DNA of 64,000 bases from Sphingopyxis macrogoltabida. GTDB lineage: Bacteria; Pseudomonadota; Alphaproteobacteria; Sphingomonadales; Sphingomonadaceae. Location: NCBI GenBank assembly GCA_003241685.1, contig QFPJ01000006.1:1-64000 (forward strand). The letters run 5' to 3'. Below, piece by piece: positions 26,771 through 35,512 of this stretch (its first letter is position 1; every line of letters starts with the position of its first letter). Below the pieces are notes generated by a model, which did not search any database, was not told the origin of the DNA, and was given only the letters and a program-made list of their open reading frames with translations. A program made the translations under genes and the position numbers.

Positions 26771-27907
26771 ATGTCGCACGCACCGCAGCCGGTCCTATCC
26801 GCAACCGGCCTTTTCACCCCCGCCGAACGCATCTCCAACGAAGAACTTGTCACCAGTTTTAACCAGTATGTTGCGCTGCACAATAGAAAAAATGCAGAAG
26901 CGATCGAGGCGGGCGAAATCGACGCGCTGACGGAATCGAGCGTAGAATTCATCGAAAAGGCGAGCGGCATCGGGTCGCGCCATGTCGTCGACAAGGCCGG
27001 AATCCTCGATCCCGAGCATATGGCGCCGCGCCTGCCCGAACGCGGCAACGACGAATTATCGGTGCTGGCGGAGATCGGCGTCGCGGCGGCGCGCGATGCG
27101 TTGGCGCGTGCGGGCCGCGATGCGGGACAGGTCGATGCCGTGCTGTGCGCGGCATCGAACATGCAGCGCGCCTATCCTGCCATGGCGATCGAGATTCAGG
27201 ACGCGCTGGGCATCGACGGCTTCGCCTTCGACATGAATGTCGCCTGTTCCTCGGCCACCTTCGGCATCCAGACGGCCGCCGACTATATCCGCGCCGGCCA
27301 TGCGAAAAGCGTGCTGGTCGTGAATCCGGAGATTTGTTCGGGCCACCTCAACTGGCGCGACCGCGACAGCCATTTCATCTTCGGCGATGTCGCCACCGCC
27401 ATTCTGGTCGAGGACAAGGCGATCGCGCCCGCCGGGCATTGGGACATATTGGGCACCCGGCTGAAGACCGTGTTTTCCAACAATATCCGCAACAATTTCG
27501 GTTTCCTCAACCGCGCGCACGGCGGCATCGACCAGTCGGGACCGCACAGCGACAAGCTGTTCGTCCAGGAAGGGCGCAAGGTGTTCAAGGAAGTCGTGCC
27601 GATGGTCGCGGCGATGATCGTGGAAGAAATGGAAAAGCTGGAGCTGGAGGGCGGCGACATGCGCCGCCTGTGGCTGCATCAGGCCAACACCAACATGAAC
27701 CGCCTGATCGCGCAGCGCGTGCTGGGGCATGAGGCGAGCGCGGAGGAAAGCCCGACCGTGCTCGACAGCTATGGCAATACATCCAGCGCCGGGTCGATCA
27801 TCGCCTTCCACCTGAACCATGACGATCTGGCGGCGGGCGACACCGGACTGATCTGTTCCTTCGGCGCGGGCTATTCGGTCGGAACGGTGTTCATCCGCAA
27901 AAGCTGA
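26771..27907 (+). CDS. 3-oxoacyl-ACP synthase III family protein (FabH-like)
   Basis: A 378-residue KAS III enzyme that condenses an acyl-CoA with malonyl-ACP. The catalytic triad is Cys159 (NVACSSATFG), His303 (LHQANTN) and Asn336 (GNTSSAGS). It is about 55 residues longer than E. coli FabH, with an N-terminal insertion (NQYVALHNRKNAEAIE), and belongs to the long FabH-like group. It may start fatty acids from unusual primers or act in secondary metabolism. AGGGA precedes the ATG. It is a single gene facing the cation antiporter. Confidence 0.88.
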   Translation: MSHAPQPVLSATGLFTPAERISNEELVTSFNQYVALHNRKNAEAIEAGEIDALTESSVEFIEKASGIGSRHVVDKAGILDPEHMAPRLPERGNDELSVLAEIGVAAARDALARAGRDAGQVDAVLCAASNMQRAYPAMAIEIQDALGIDGFAFDMNVACSSATFGIQTAADYIRAGHAKSVLVVNPEICSGHLNWRDRDSHFIFGDVATAILVEDKAIAPAGHWDILGTRLKTVFSNNIRNNFGFLNRAHGGIDQSGPHSDKLFVQEGRKVFKEVVPMVAAMIVEEMEKLELEGGDMRRLWLHQANTNMNRLIAQRVLGHEASAEESPTVLDSYGNTSSAGSIIAFHLNHDDLAAGDTGLICSFGAGYSVGTVFIRKS

Positions 27908-27980
27908 TGGCCCCTCCCGCCGGCGGAGACGAGCGGCCGCTCACCAACCCAACCCGGCACCCACGCCGCCGCGCGACGGG

Positions 27981-29063
27981 TTAGGGCACGAAGGTCGTGA
28001 ACAGGTAGATGGCGAACAGCATCAGGTGGATGACGCCCTGCAGCACGGTCGTGCGGCCGTTCGCCAGCGTCTGGACCGCGACGATCAGCGACAGGAACAA
28101 CAGCACCGTCGATTTGGCGTCGAGGCCCAGGCTGATCGGCATGTCGGTCGCGACCGACAGGATCGCGACCGCCGGAATGGTCAGGCCGATCGTCGCCAGT
28201 GCCGATCCCAGCGCGAGGTTGAGGCTGGTCTGAAGCCGGTCGGCCTTCGCCGCGCGCACCGCCGCCAGCCCTTCCGGCGCGAGGATCAGCGCGGCGATCA
28301 GCACGCCCAGCACCGCGGGCGGCGCGCCCCAGTCGGCGAGCAGCGCGCCGATCGTCGGCGACAGCGCCTTTGCCAGTAGCACGACGCCGAACAGACAGGC
28401 GACCAGCAGGCCGAGCGACGTCCACATGCGCGTGGCGCTGGGCGGCGCGGCGTGCGCGTCGGGTTCGTCCTCCGCCTCGCCTTCGGGCAGGAAATAGTCG
28501 CGGTGGCGCACAGTCTGAACCAGCGCGAACGTGCCATAGAGGATCAGCGAGACGAGCGCGACAAAGCCGAGTTGCGTCGCCGAATAGCGCGGCCCCGGCA
28601 CGCTGGAGGTGAAGTTGGGCAACACCAGCGTAACCACGGTCAGCACCGTCAGCGTCGCCAGCCCCGCGCCAATGCCGGTCCGCTGGAATCGCTGTTCATG
28701 GTGGCGGATCGCCCCGGCGAGCAGGCAAAGACCCATCAACAGGTTCAGGATCACCATCACCGCCGCGAACACCGTGTCGCGCGCCAGCGTCTGGGCCTTG
28801 TCGGGTTCGGCCTGCATCAACGACAGGATCAACCCGACCTCGATCACCGTCACCGCGAGCGCGAGGATCAGCGTGCCGAACGGCTCGCCGACGCGGTGCG
28901 CGACGACTTCCGCATGATGCACCGCCGCGATCACCGCGCCGATCAGGATGAACGCCACCAGCCAGGCGTTGAGCGCCATGCCCAGACTGGCCATCGCCGC
29001 GACGAAGGCAAGGATGGGGAAAATATCGTTGGTGCGGTCGGCGAGACGAAGTTTCGAGGTCAT
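27981..29063 (-). CDS. Calcium/cation:proton antiporter (ChaA/CaCA-type)
   Basis: A 360-residue inner-membrane antiporter with about eleven hydrophobic helices in two repeats. The first repeat carries VHHAEVVAHRVGEPFGTLILALAVTVIEVGLI and the second LILAPEGLAAVRAA with SLNLALGSALATIGLTIP, the paired alpha-repeats of Ca2+/H+ exchangers. A charged acidic loop (EGEAEDEPDAH) separates the halves. The ATG at 29063 begins MTSKLRLADR; the longer reading frame is unrelated. It is downstream of hisF on the same strand (50 bp), perhaps by read-through. Confidence 0.88.
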   Translation of the reverse strand: MTSKLRLADRTNDIFPILAFVAAMASLGMALNAWLVAFILIGAVIAAVHHAEVVAHRVGEPFGTLILALAVTVIEVGLILSLMQAEPDKAQTLARDTVFAAVMVILNLLMGLCLLAGAIRHHEQRFQRTGIGAGLATLTVLTVVTLVLPNFTSSVPGPRYSATQLGFVALVSLILYGTFALVQTVRHRDYFLPEGEAEDEPDAHAAPPSATRMWTSLGLLVACLFGVVLLAKALSPTIGALLADWGAPPAVLGVLIAALILAPEGLAAVRAAKADRLQTSLNLALGSALATIGLTIPAVAILSVATDMPISLGLDAKSTVLLFLSLIVAVQTLANGRTTVLQGVIHLMLFAIYLFTTFVP

Positions 29064-29113
29064 GCGACTGCTATTGCAGCGGCCATGCCGCAGCGCCAGC
29101 CCCCTCGCGCCAA

Positions 29114-29878
29114 TTAATGCGCGCGCACGGGCAGGCCCGCCGCCGCGAGCCGTGCGTGGGCATCGGCGATGGTCGCCTCGCCAAAGTGGAAGATGCTGGC
29201 CGCCAGCACCGCGCTCGCCCCGCCCTCGATCACGCCGGCGACGAGATGGTCGAGGTTGCCGACCCCGCCCGATGCGATCACCGGCACGCTGACCGCATCG
29301 GCGATCGCGCGGGTGAGGGCAAGGTCGTAGCCGTCCTTCGTCCCGTCGCGGTCCATGCTGGTGACCAGCAATTCGCCGGCGCCGAGCGTGGCAAGGCGGA
29401 CGGCATGACCCACCGCATCGACCCCGGTCGGCGTGCGACCGCCATGGGTGAAGATTTCCCACCGGCCCTCTGCGACGCGCCGCGCGTCGATGCTGCCGAC
29501 CGCGCACTGGCTGCCGAAACGGTCGGCGATATCGGCGACCAGTTCGGGCCGCGCGACGGCGGCGCTGTTCACCGCGACCTTGTCCGCCCCCGCGAGCAGC
29601 AGGGCGCGCGCATCGTCGGCGCTGCGCACGCCGCCGCCGACGGTCAGCGGCATGAAGCAGACTTCGGCGGTGCGCGCGACCATGTCGAGCAGCGTGCCGC
29701 GCCCCTGATGGCTGGCGCCGATGTCGAGAAAGCACAGCTCGTCGGCGCCCGCGGCGTCATAGGCGCGCGCCGCCTCCACCGGATCACCCGCGTCGCGCAG
29801 GTCGACGAAATTGACGCCCTTCACCACGCGTCCATCGGCGACGTCGAGGCACGGGATGACGCGAACGCGGACGGTCAT
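29114..29878 (-). CDS. hisF: Imidazole glycerol phosphate synthase, cyclase subunit
   Basis: A 254-residue TIM barrel that, with HisH, turns PRFAR and ammonia into IGP and AICAR. The opening RVRVIPCLDVADGRVVKGVNF carries the catalytic Asp11, and DGTKDGYD has the second catalytic Asp; phosphate-binding glycines lie in SGGVGNLDH. It is the last gene of the hisB-hisH-hisA-hisF run, 115 bp after hisA, with a 16-bp inverted repeat in the gap. Confidence 0.97.
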   Translation of the reverse strand: MTVRVRVIPCLDVADGRVVKGVNFVDLRDAGDPVEAARAYDAAGADELCFLDIGASHQGRGTLLDMVARTAEVCFMPLTVGGGVRSADDARALLLAGADKVAVNSAAVARPELVADIADRFGSQCAVGSIDARRVAEGRWEIFTHGGRTPTGVDAVGHAVRLATLGAGELLVTSMDRDGTKDGYDLALTRAIADAVSVPVIASGGVGNLDHLVAGVIEGGASAVLAASIFHFGEATIADAHARLAAAGLPVRAH

Positions 29879-29905
29879 TGAGCCAGCCTATTGGGTCCGT
29901 GCGTG

Positions 29906-29969
29906 TCGAGCGAAGTCGAGACACCCGTCGGTACAGCGCCAGACCGATGGGCATCTCGACTTCGCTCGA
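29906..29969. repeat. REP-like inverted repeat between hisA and hisF
   Basis: Perfect 16-bp arms TCGAGCGAAGTCGAGA (29906-29921) and its complement (29954-29969) enclose 32 bp. The same core, slightly varied, occurs near 52143-52211. It may form a hairpin in the his transcript and lower hisF expression or stabilise the upstream message. Confidence 0.6.
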
Positions 29970-29993
29970 TGCGAACGGGAATGGGATGGCAGT

Positions 29994-30725
29994 TCATCCA
30001 CGCCCCGCCGCGATCGCTTCGGCCAGATCGAGACGGCCGTCGTAGAGCGCGCGGCCGGTGATGACGCCTTCGATGCCGTTTGCGACATGCGGGCGCAGGG
30101 CATGGATGTCGCCGATGTCGGCGACGCCGCCCGATGCGATCACGGGGATGCTCACCGATTCGGCCAGCGCCACCGTCGCCTCGACATTGCAGCCCTTCAG
30201 CAGCCCGTCGCGGCCAACGTCGGTGAACAGCAGCGCGGCGACGCCCGCATCCTCGAACCGGCGTGCGAGATCTTCGACGCGGACGTCGGACACGTCGGCC
30301 CATCCCTCGGTCGCGACCATGCCGTCCCTTGCATCGACGCCGACGACGATCCGGCCGGGCAGGTCGCGCGCGGCGGATTTGACGAACTCGGGGTCTTTCA
30401 ACGCCGCGGTGCCGATGATGACCCGCTCGACGCCGAGCGCGAGCCAGCGATCGACGCCCGCCCGATCGCGAATGCCGCCGCCGACCTGCACCTTGCCAGG
30501 GAAAGCCGCGATGATGCTCTCGACCGCTCCGCCATTGACGCTGACGCCCGCAAAAGCGCCGTCCAGGTCGACGACATGCAGGTGCGAGGCGCCGGCATCG
30601 GCGAACAACCGCGCCTGCGCCGCCGGATCGTCGCCATAGACGGTCGCGCGCGCCATATCGCCCTCGGCCAGCCGGACGACCTGCCCGCCCTTCAGGTCGA
30701 TTGCGGGGAAGATGGTCAGGGCCAT
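29994..30725 (-). CDS. hisA: ProFAR isomerase
   Basis: A 243-residue TIM barrel, 1-(5-phosphoribosyl)-5-[(5-phosphoribosylamino)methylideneamino]imidazole-4-carboxamide isomerase, fourth step of histidine synthesis. The opening MALTIFPAIDLKGGQVVRL has catalytic Asp9, and DVGRDGLLKG has the second catalytic Asp; SGGVADIGD binds phosphate. It follows hisH after 145 bp filled by a compound palindromic repeat. Confidence 0.97.
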   Translation of the reverse strand: MALTIFPAIDLKGGQVVRLAEGDMARATVYGDDPAAQARLFADAGASHLHVVDLDGAFAGVSVNGGAVESIIAAFPGKVQVGGGIRDRAGVDRWLALGVERVIIGTAALKDPEFVKSAARDLPGRIVVGVDARDGMVATEGWADVSDVRVEDLARRFEDAGVAALLFTDVGRDGLLKGCNVEATVALAESVSIPVIASGGVADIGDIHALRPHVANGIEGVITGRALYDGRLDLAEAIAAGRG

Positions 30726-30740
30726 AAGATTTTCCTAACG

Positions 30741-30865
30741 CCCCTCCCCTTCAGGGGAGGGGTTGGAGTGGGGGCTATCGGCGTGGCGCGAGGCCGACGG
30801 CCCCCACCCGCTGCGCCTGGCGAGCAAACTCGCAAGTCTCGCTGCCCTCCCCTGAAGGGGAGGGC
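30741..30865. repeat. Compound palindromic repeat, copy 1
   Basis: About 125 bp bounded at both ends by the palindrome CCCTCCCCTTCAGGGGAGGG or its mirror, with an inner GGGGGC/GCCCCC stem. It fills the hisH-hisA gap. Copies 2 (37642-37774) and 3 (38979-39106) have the same order and orientation; this copy differs in its right half (CTGCGCCTGGCGAGC). Confidence 0.8.
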
Positions 30866-30870
30866 GTAAA

Positions 30871-31479
30871 CTATGGCCGCCACTGAAGAAACCTTTCGAG
30901 CGTCGCGAGGCCATAGGCCTGGCTTTTTTCGGGGTGGAACTGGACGCCGACGATATTGTCCTTCGCCACCGCCGCCGTGAAGGTCGAACCATGGCGGCTC
31001 GTCGCGGCGACATGCGCCGCATCGGCGAAATGATAGCCGTGGAGAAAATAGGCCTCGCCCGCCGCGATCACCGGGTGCGCGAAGCCGGGGATCACATCGT
31101 TCCAGCCCATGTGGGGGACGCGAACGCCGGGCGCCGGATCGAAGGCGCGCACGGTGCCGCCGATCCAGCCGAGCCCCGCGTGGCGCCCATGCTCCTCGCC
31201 CGCGTCGGCGAGCAACTGCATGCCGACGCAGATGCCCAGGAACGGCGCGCCGTCGCCGCGCACCCGCGGCTCCATCGCCTCGATCAATCCGGGAATCGCG
31301 GCAAGGCCGGTCATGCACGCGGCGAACGCGCCGACGCCGGGCAGCACGATGCGGTCGGCCTGGGCGACGACATCGGGATCCGCGGTGACGGCGACATTCT
31401 CCGCGCCAGCCGCGACGAGCGCATTATGCACCGAGCGAAGATTGCCCGCGCCATAGTCGATCAGGGCAATGGCGCTCAT
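30871..31479 (-). CDS. hisH: Imidazole glycerol phosphate synthase, glutaminase subunit
   Basis: A 202-residue class I glutamine amidotransferase that feeds ammonia to HisF. The nucleophile is Cys84 in GICVGMQLL, with His182 and Glu184 in QFHPEKSQ completing the triad. The N-terminal IALIDYGAGNLRSV is diagnostic. It lies 9 bp after hisB, so the two are one transcript. Confidence 0.97.
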   Translation of the reverse strand: MSAIALIDYGAGNLRSVHNALVAAGAENVAVTADPDVVAQADRIVLPGVGAFAACMTGLAAIPGLIEAMEPRVRGDGAPFLGICVGMQLLADAGEEHGRHAGLGWIGGTVRAFDPAPGVRVPHMGWNDVIPGFAHPVIAAGEAYFLHGYHFADAAHVAATSRHGSTFTAAVAKDNIVGVQFHPEKSQAYGLATLERFLQWRP

Positions 31480-31488
31480 GGACGGCTC

Positions 31489-32076
31489 CTAGAGCACACC
31501 CTTGGTCGAGGGAATGGCGTCGCCCTTGCGCGGGTCGATCTCGACCGCCTGGCGCAGCGCGCGCGCCAGCGCCTTGTACATGCTTTCGGCGATGTGATGG
31601 TTGTTCTCGCCGTACAGCGTCTCGATGTGCAGCGTGATGCCCGCGGTCTGTGCGAAACTGTGGAACCAGTGCGGAAACATCTCGGTGTCCATCTCGCCGA
31701 GGCGGGGCTGCGAGAAGCTGGACTTGTAAACGCAGTGCGGACGCCCCGAAATATCGAGCACGCAGCGCGTCAGCGTTTCGTCCATCGGCGCATGCGCTTC
31801 GCCGTAGCGCGCGATGCCGCGCTTGTCGCCAAGCGCCTTCGCGACCGCTTCGCCCAGCGCCAGCGCCGAATCCTCGACCGTGTGATGCTGGTCGATGTGC
31901 AGGTCGCCCTTTACCGCCATCGAAATGTCGATCAGCGAATGGCGCGACAATTGTTCGACCATATGGTCGAGGAAGCCGATGCCGGTGGACACCGAATAAT
32001 CGCCGGTTCCGTCGAGATTGACGGTGATCGCGATATCCGTTTCCTTGGTCGTGCGCTGGACGGTGGCGGTTCGCAT
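31489..32076 (-). CDS. hisB: Imidazoleglycerol-phosphate dehydratase
   Basis: A 195-residue Mn-dependent dehydratase, sixth step of histidine synthesis. It shows GIGFLDHMVEQLSRHSLID, DQHHTVEDSALALGEA and the second half-site NNHHIAESMYKALARAL, the metal-binding histidines and glutamates of the two pseudo-repeats. It is the stand-alone form without the phosphatase domain. It opens the hisBHAF run and diverges from sspB across 87 bp. Confidence 0.97.
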   Translation of the reverse strand: MRTATVQRTTKETDIAITVNLDGTGDYSVSTGIGFLDHMVEQLSRHSLIDISMAVKGDLHIDQHHTVEDSALALGEAVAKALGDKRGIARYGEAHAPMDETLTRCVLDISGRPHCVYKSSFSQPRLGEMDTEMFPHWFHSFAQTAGITLHIETLYGENNHHIAESMYKALARALRQAVEIDPRKGDAIPSTKGVL

Positions 32077-32163
32077 GGGCGACGCCTTAGAGCTTCAAAT
32101 TCACGTTGCAAGGCGATTCTCCCCCCTTGACCCTCGCGCCGCGCCCGTCCATCCCCCCTGCCC

Positions 32164-32643
32164 ATGAGTGACGATGTCCGCGACAGCCTGATTCCCTATG
32201 ACGAAATCGTGCAGGACGCGCTGCGCGCCGTGGTCGGCCGCGTGCTGTCGCAGGTCGAGGGGACGGACAGCCTGCCCGGCGACCATCATTTCTATATCAC
32301 CTTCAAGACGCAGGCGCCGGGGGTGACGATCCCCGCGCATCTGATCGCCAAATTCCCCGACGAAATGACGATCGTGCTGCAAAATCGTTTCTGGGACCTG
32401 TCGGTCGCCGACGATCATTTCAGCGTCGGCCTGTCGTTCAACCAGACGCCGTCGATGCTGACCATCCCCTATGCGGCGATCACCGCCTTCGTCGATCCGT
32501 CGGTCGATTTCGGCCTGCAGTTCCAGGTGAGCGACGAGACCGACGAACCCGAACCGCACGACGAGGCGCACAACGACCGGCCCGAGGTCGCGACCGAAGA
32601 CGGGTCGAACGTCGTCACGGTGGATTTCGGCAAGCGGAAATAA
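32164..32643 (+). CDS. sspB: ClpXP adaptor, alphaproteobacterial SspB-type
   Basis: A 159-residue protein of the alpha-type SspB family, which tethers ssrA-tagged substrates to ClpXP. An N-terminal helix (YDEIVQDALRAVVGRVL) leads into a beta-sandwich with HHFYITFKT, PGVTIPAHL, MTIVLQNRFWDL and LTIPYAAITAFVDPSV; an acidic linker and a short basic C-terminal VTVDFGKRK tail, likely the ClpX-binding motif, follow. Two bases separate it from the next gene. Confidence 0.88.
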   Translation: MSDDVRDSLIPYDEIVQDALRAVVGRVLSQVEGTDSLPGDHHFYITFKTQAPGVTIPAHLIAKFPDEMTIVLQNRFWDLSVADDHFSVGLSFNQTPSMLTIPYAAITAFVDPSVDFGLQFQVSDETDEPEPHDEAHNDRPEVATEDGSNVVTVDFGKRK

Positions 32644-32644
32644 G

Positions 32645-32959
32645 GTGGCGGGCCCGCCCTGGCCCCCCAGCCGTTTCTGGCAATATTGGGCGATCGCCGG
32701 AATGATCGTGCTGACCGCGGCTTTTTGGTGGACGATCGAAAATCATAATATGTTCGCGGGGATGCGTCCCCACGACCAGATAACCGACGGACTGCTTCGT
32801 TTCAGTATCCTGATCCTGACCCCCGCGCTGCTTCTGGTGTGGCTGTGTGCCGCCTGGTTCCGGCGCCGGGTCGGCGAGCCGGGATATTGGAAGCTTTTAA
32901 GCCTCGTCGCGCTGATCTGGGTCGGCGTGGCCGTCGTGACAAGGATATTGCTGACATGA
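32645..32959 (+). CDS. Small membrane protein of unknown function
   Basis: A 104-residue protein from a GTG start, two bases past sspB. It has three hydrophobic stretches (about 13-28, 48-68 and 83-101) and a Trp-rich start. No catalytic motif is visible. Its stop overlaps the fumC start as ATGA, so it is translated between sspB and fumC. Confidence 0.65.
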   Translation: MAGPPWPPSRFWQYWAIAGMIVLTAAFWWTIENHNMFAGMRPHDQITDGLLRFSILILTPALLLVWLCAAWFRRRVGEPGYWKLLSLVALIWVGVAVVTRILLT

Positions 32960-34368
32960 CCGACCGCATCGAAAGCGACAGCATCGGTGACATCGCGGTG
33001 CCCGCCGCCGCCTATTGGGGCGCGCAGACCGAACGCAGCCGCCATAATTTCGCCTTTCCGCCGCAGGAACGCATGCCGATGCCGATCGTCCACGCGCTGG
33101 CGCGGATCAAGGGCGCGGCGGCGCGGGTCAATCGCGACCACGGGCTGGACGCCGCCCTGGCCGACGCGATCGCCGCCGCCGCCGATGCCGTCGTGGCGGG
33201 CAAGCATGACGACCAGTTCCCGCTCGCCATCTGGCAGACGGGCAGCGGCACCCAGTCGAACATGAATGCCAACGAGGTGATCGCCGGCATCGCCAACGAA
33301 GCGTTGGCGGGCACGCGCGGCGGCAAGGCGCCGGTGCACCCCAACGACCATGTCAACATGGGCCAGTCGTCGAACGACAGTTTTCCGACCGCGCTGCACG
33401 TCGCGGTCGCGATCGAAACGACGGCGCGGCTGTTGCCCGCGCTGGCGGTGCTGACCGACGCGCTCGCCGCCAAGGCCGCGGCGTGGACCGGCATCGTCAA
33501 GATCGGCCGCACCCATTTGCAGGATGCGACGCCGCTGACGCTGGGGCAGGAGTTTTCGGGCTATGTCGCGCAGCTGATCGCCTGCCGCGCGCGCATCGAA
33601 GGCGCGATGGCGCACAATATCTGCAAGCTGGCGCAGGGCGGCACCGCGGTCGGCACCGGGCTCAACGCGCCCGCGGGGTTCGACCGGGCGATCGCGGCGG
33701 ATCTGTCGAACAGCACCGGCATCGCGTTCGAACCCGCCCGCAACAAGTTCGAGGCGCTGGCGTCGAACGACGGGCTCGTCTTCTTTTCCGGCGCGCTCAA
33801 CACGCTGGCGGTCGCGCTGACCAAGATCGCCAACGACATCCGCCTGCTGGGATCGGGCCCGCGCGCCGGGCTGGGCGAGTTGGACCTGCCCGCGAACGAG
33901 CCGGGCAGTTCGATCATGCCCGGCAAGGTCAACCCGACCCAGTGCGAGATGCTGACGATGGTGTCGGCGCAGGTGATCGGCAATCACCAGGCGGCGACGG
34001 TCGGCGGGCTGCAGGGGCATCTGGAACTCAACGTCTTCAAGCCGCTGATCGGCGCCAACGTCCTGCGCTCGATCGACCTGCTGGCGATCGGCATGGCCGG
34101 TTTCACCGAGCATTGCGTCGCGGGGCTGGAGCCCAACCGCGCCCGCATCGACGAATTGATGAACCGGTCGCTGATGCTGGTGACGGCGCTGGCGCCCGAA
34201 ATCGGTTATGACAAGGCCGCAAAGATCGCGAAACACGCGCATCAGAGCGGATCGACGCTGCGCGAGGCGGCGCTGGACCTGGGCTATGTCGACGGGGCGA
34301 CGTTCGACCGGGTGGTCGATCCGCGCAGCATGCTGGGTCCGGAACCCGATGGGCCCTCCGCGAATTAA
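32956..34368 (+). CDS. fumC: Fumarate hydratase, class II
   Basis: A 470-residue oxygen-stable fumarase of the TCA cycle. It has QTGSGTQSNMNANEV, the substrate-binding GRTHLQDATPLTLGQEFSGY with the catalytic His, and the signature GSSIMPGKVNPTQ with the catalytic Ser loop. The ATG at 32956 overlaps the upstream stop; length and start match the family. Confidence 0.97.
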   Translation: MTDRIESDSIGDIAVPAAAYWGAQTERSRHNFAFPPQERMPMPIVHALARIKGAAARVNRDHGLDAALADAIAAAADAVVAGKHDDQFPLAIWQTGSGTQSNMNANEVIAGIANEALAGTRGGKAPVHPNDHVNMGQSSNDSFPTALHVAVAIETTARLLPALAVLTDALAAKAAAWTGIVKIGRTHLQDATPLTLGQEFSGYVAQLIACRARIEGAMAHNICKLAQGGTAVGTGLNAPAGFDRAIAADLSNSTGIAFEPARNKFEALASNDGLVFFSGALNTLAVALTKIANDIRLLGSGPRAGLGELDLPANEPGSSIMPGKVNPTQCEMLTMVSAQVIGNHQAATVGGLQGHLELNVFKPLIGANVLRSIDLLAIGMAGFTEHCVAGLEPNRARIDELMNRSLMLVTALAPEIGYDKAAKIAKHAHQSGSTLREAALDLGYVDGATFDRVVDPRSMLGPEPDGPSAN

Positions 34369-34390
34369 TGGGGCAGAAGGAGAGAAAAAG

Positions 34391-34759
34391 ATGATGGGCC
34401 GGATCATCGGCGGCGTGCTCGGTGGAGCGATCGGGAGCCGCAAGAACAATCACCCCATAGCGGGCGCCGTGATCGGCGCGGGAACGCTGTTCGCCGCGCG
34501 GCGCCTGTTCCCGCAGCGTTATGCGGTGCTGGCGGCAACCGCCGCCGCCGCCTACCTCACCAAGAAATGGGCGGAGCGCGCCGAACAGCGCATGGCGGCG
34601 GAAGAGGCGCAGGCCGCAACCTCGAAGCTGGTCGCCGAAGGGGTGGTCGACCCCTATGCCGGGATCGACGAGGTTCAGACCGACGGCGAAAGCATCGCCG
34701 ACGCCCTGCCGCCCGCGATTCCGCTGGGCGCCAACGGCAAGCCGCAGGCGATTCATTAA
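34391..34759 (+). CDS. Small glycine-rich protein of unknown function
   Basis: A 122-residue protein with AAGGAGA before the ATG at 34391. The first 60 residues are Gly/Ala-rich (IIGGVLGGAIGSRKNN, IAGAVIGAG) and could insert in a membrane as a glycine-zipper segment; the rest is hydrophilic. It lies 22 bp after fumC. I do not recognise the family. Confidence 0.6.
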   Translation: MMGRIIGGVLGGAIGSRKNNHPIAGAVIGAGTLFAARRLFPQRYAVLAATAAAAYLTKKWAERAEQRMAAEEAQAATSKLVAEGVVDPYAGIDEVQTDGESIADALPPAIPLGANGKPQAIH

Positions 34760-34763
34760 GGGC

Positions 34764-34793
34764 GCAGGCGAAAGTAAAGCAGGCGAAAGTAAA
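34764..34793. repeat. Tandem 15-bp duplication
   Basis: GCAGGCGAAAGTAAA is repeated twice head to tail just after the stop codon of the small glycine-rich gene. The surrounding gap (34760-34896) has no gene; the duplication looks like recent slippage. Confidence 0.8.
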
Positions 34794-34896
34794 ACGGCAC
34801 TGGTCCGTGCCCCCTCCCGGCTTTCCCGACCGATGGTAAATTGGAGGGGAGGGGAGCGGGCCGGTGCCGCCTCAAGCGGGCGCGAAAAGCCCGGCC

Positions 34897-35463
34897 TTAA
34901 ATTTCGCCCTGCCACTCCCGGACCGCCTCGATCGGCGAGACCAGCATCAGGACGTTGAGCGTCAGATTGTCGCGGATCGTCCACAGGGTGAAAAGTTCAA
35001 AGGCGATCGCTAGCGCCAGCGTGACCCACCAGCGCATCCGGCTGGCGGCCAGAAAGCCGATCATCATGAACAGCGTGTCGCTGACCGAATTGAGCACCGA
35101 ATCGCCCGAATAGCCGAACGCCATCGTCACCTCGCGATAGCGGTCGATGATCATCGGCGAATTCTCGACGATTTCCCAAGCCCCCTCGATCCCGATCGCC
35201 AGCGCCAGCGCGACCCACAGCGGCCGCGACGGGATCAGCCACCGCGCCAGACCATAGAAGATGAAGCCGTGGATGACGTGGCTGAAGCTGTACCAGTCCG
35301 AAATTTGCTGGCTGTTCTGGTTCGACTGGACCGACCCGTGCCACAGGCTGACCGTCCCGCAAGGACAGATCGCCGGACGACCCATGGCCAGCAGGATCGC
35401 GGCCAGTACCGCCAGCAGCAGGGCCGCGATCCACCACCCCTTGCGGGAAATCCCCAAATGCAT
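34897..35463 (-). CDS. DUF2585 family membrane protein
   Basis: A 188-residue integral membrane protein with about four helices and a CPCG motif just after the first (PAICPCGTVSLW), then SDWYSFSHVIHGFIFYGLARWL, a GIEGAWEIVENSPMII segment and SGDSVLNSVSDT. The conserved His, Glu and Asn residues match DUF2585, of unknown function. I prefer the ATG at 35463 because GGAAGG is six bases upstream; an ATG two codons earlier is possible. It diverges from gmk across 49 bp. Confidence 0.82.
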   Translation of the reverse strand: MHLGISRKGWWIAALLLAVLAAILLAMGRPAICPCGTVSLWHGSVQSNQNSQQISDWYSFSHVIHGFIFYGLARWLIPSRPLWVALALAIGIEGAWEIVENSPMIIDRYREVTMAFGYSGDSVLNSVSDTLFMMIGFLAASRMRWWVTLALAIAFELFTLWTIRDNLTLNVLMLVSPIEAVREWQGEI

Positions 35464-35512
35464 CGCCATCCTTCCCGCTTGACCGCCGCCGTCTCTCGCG
35501 CAATTAGCCCGC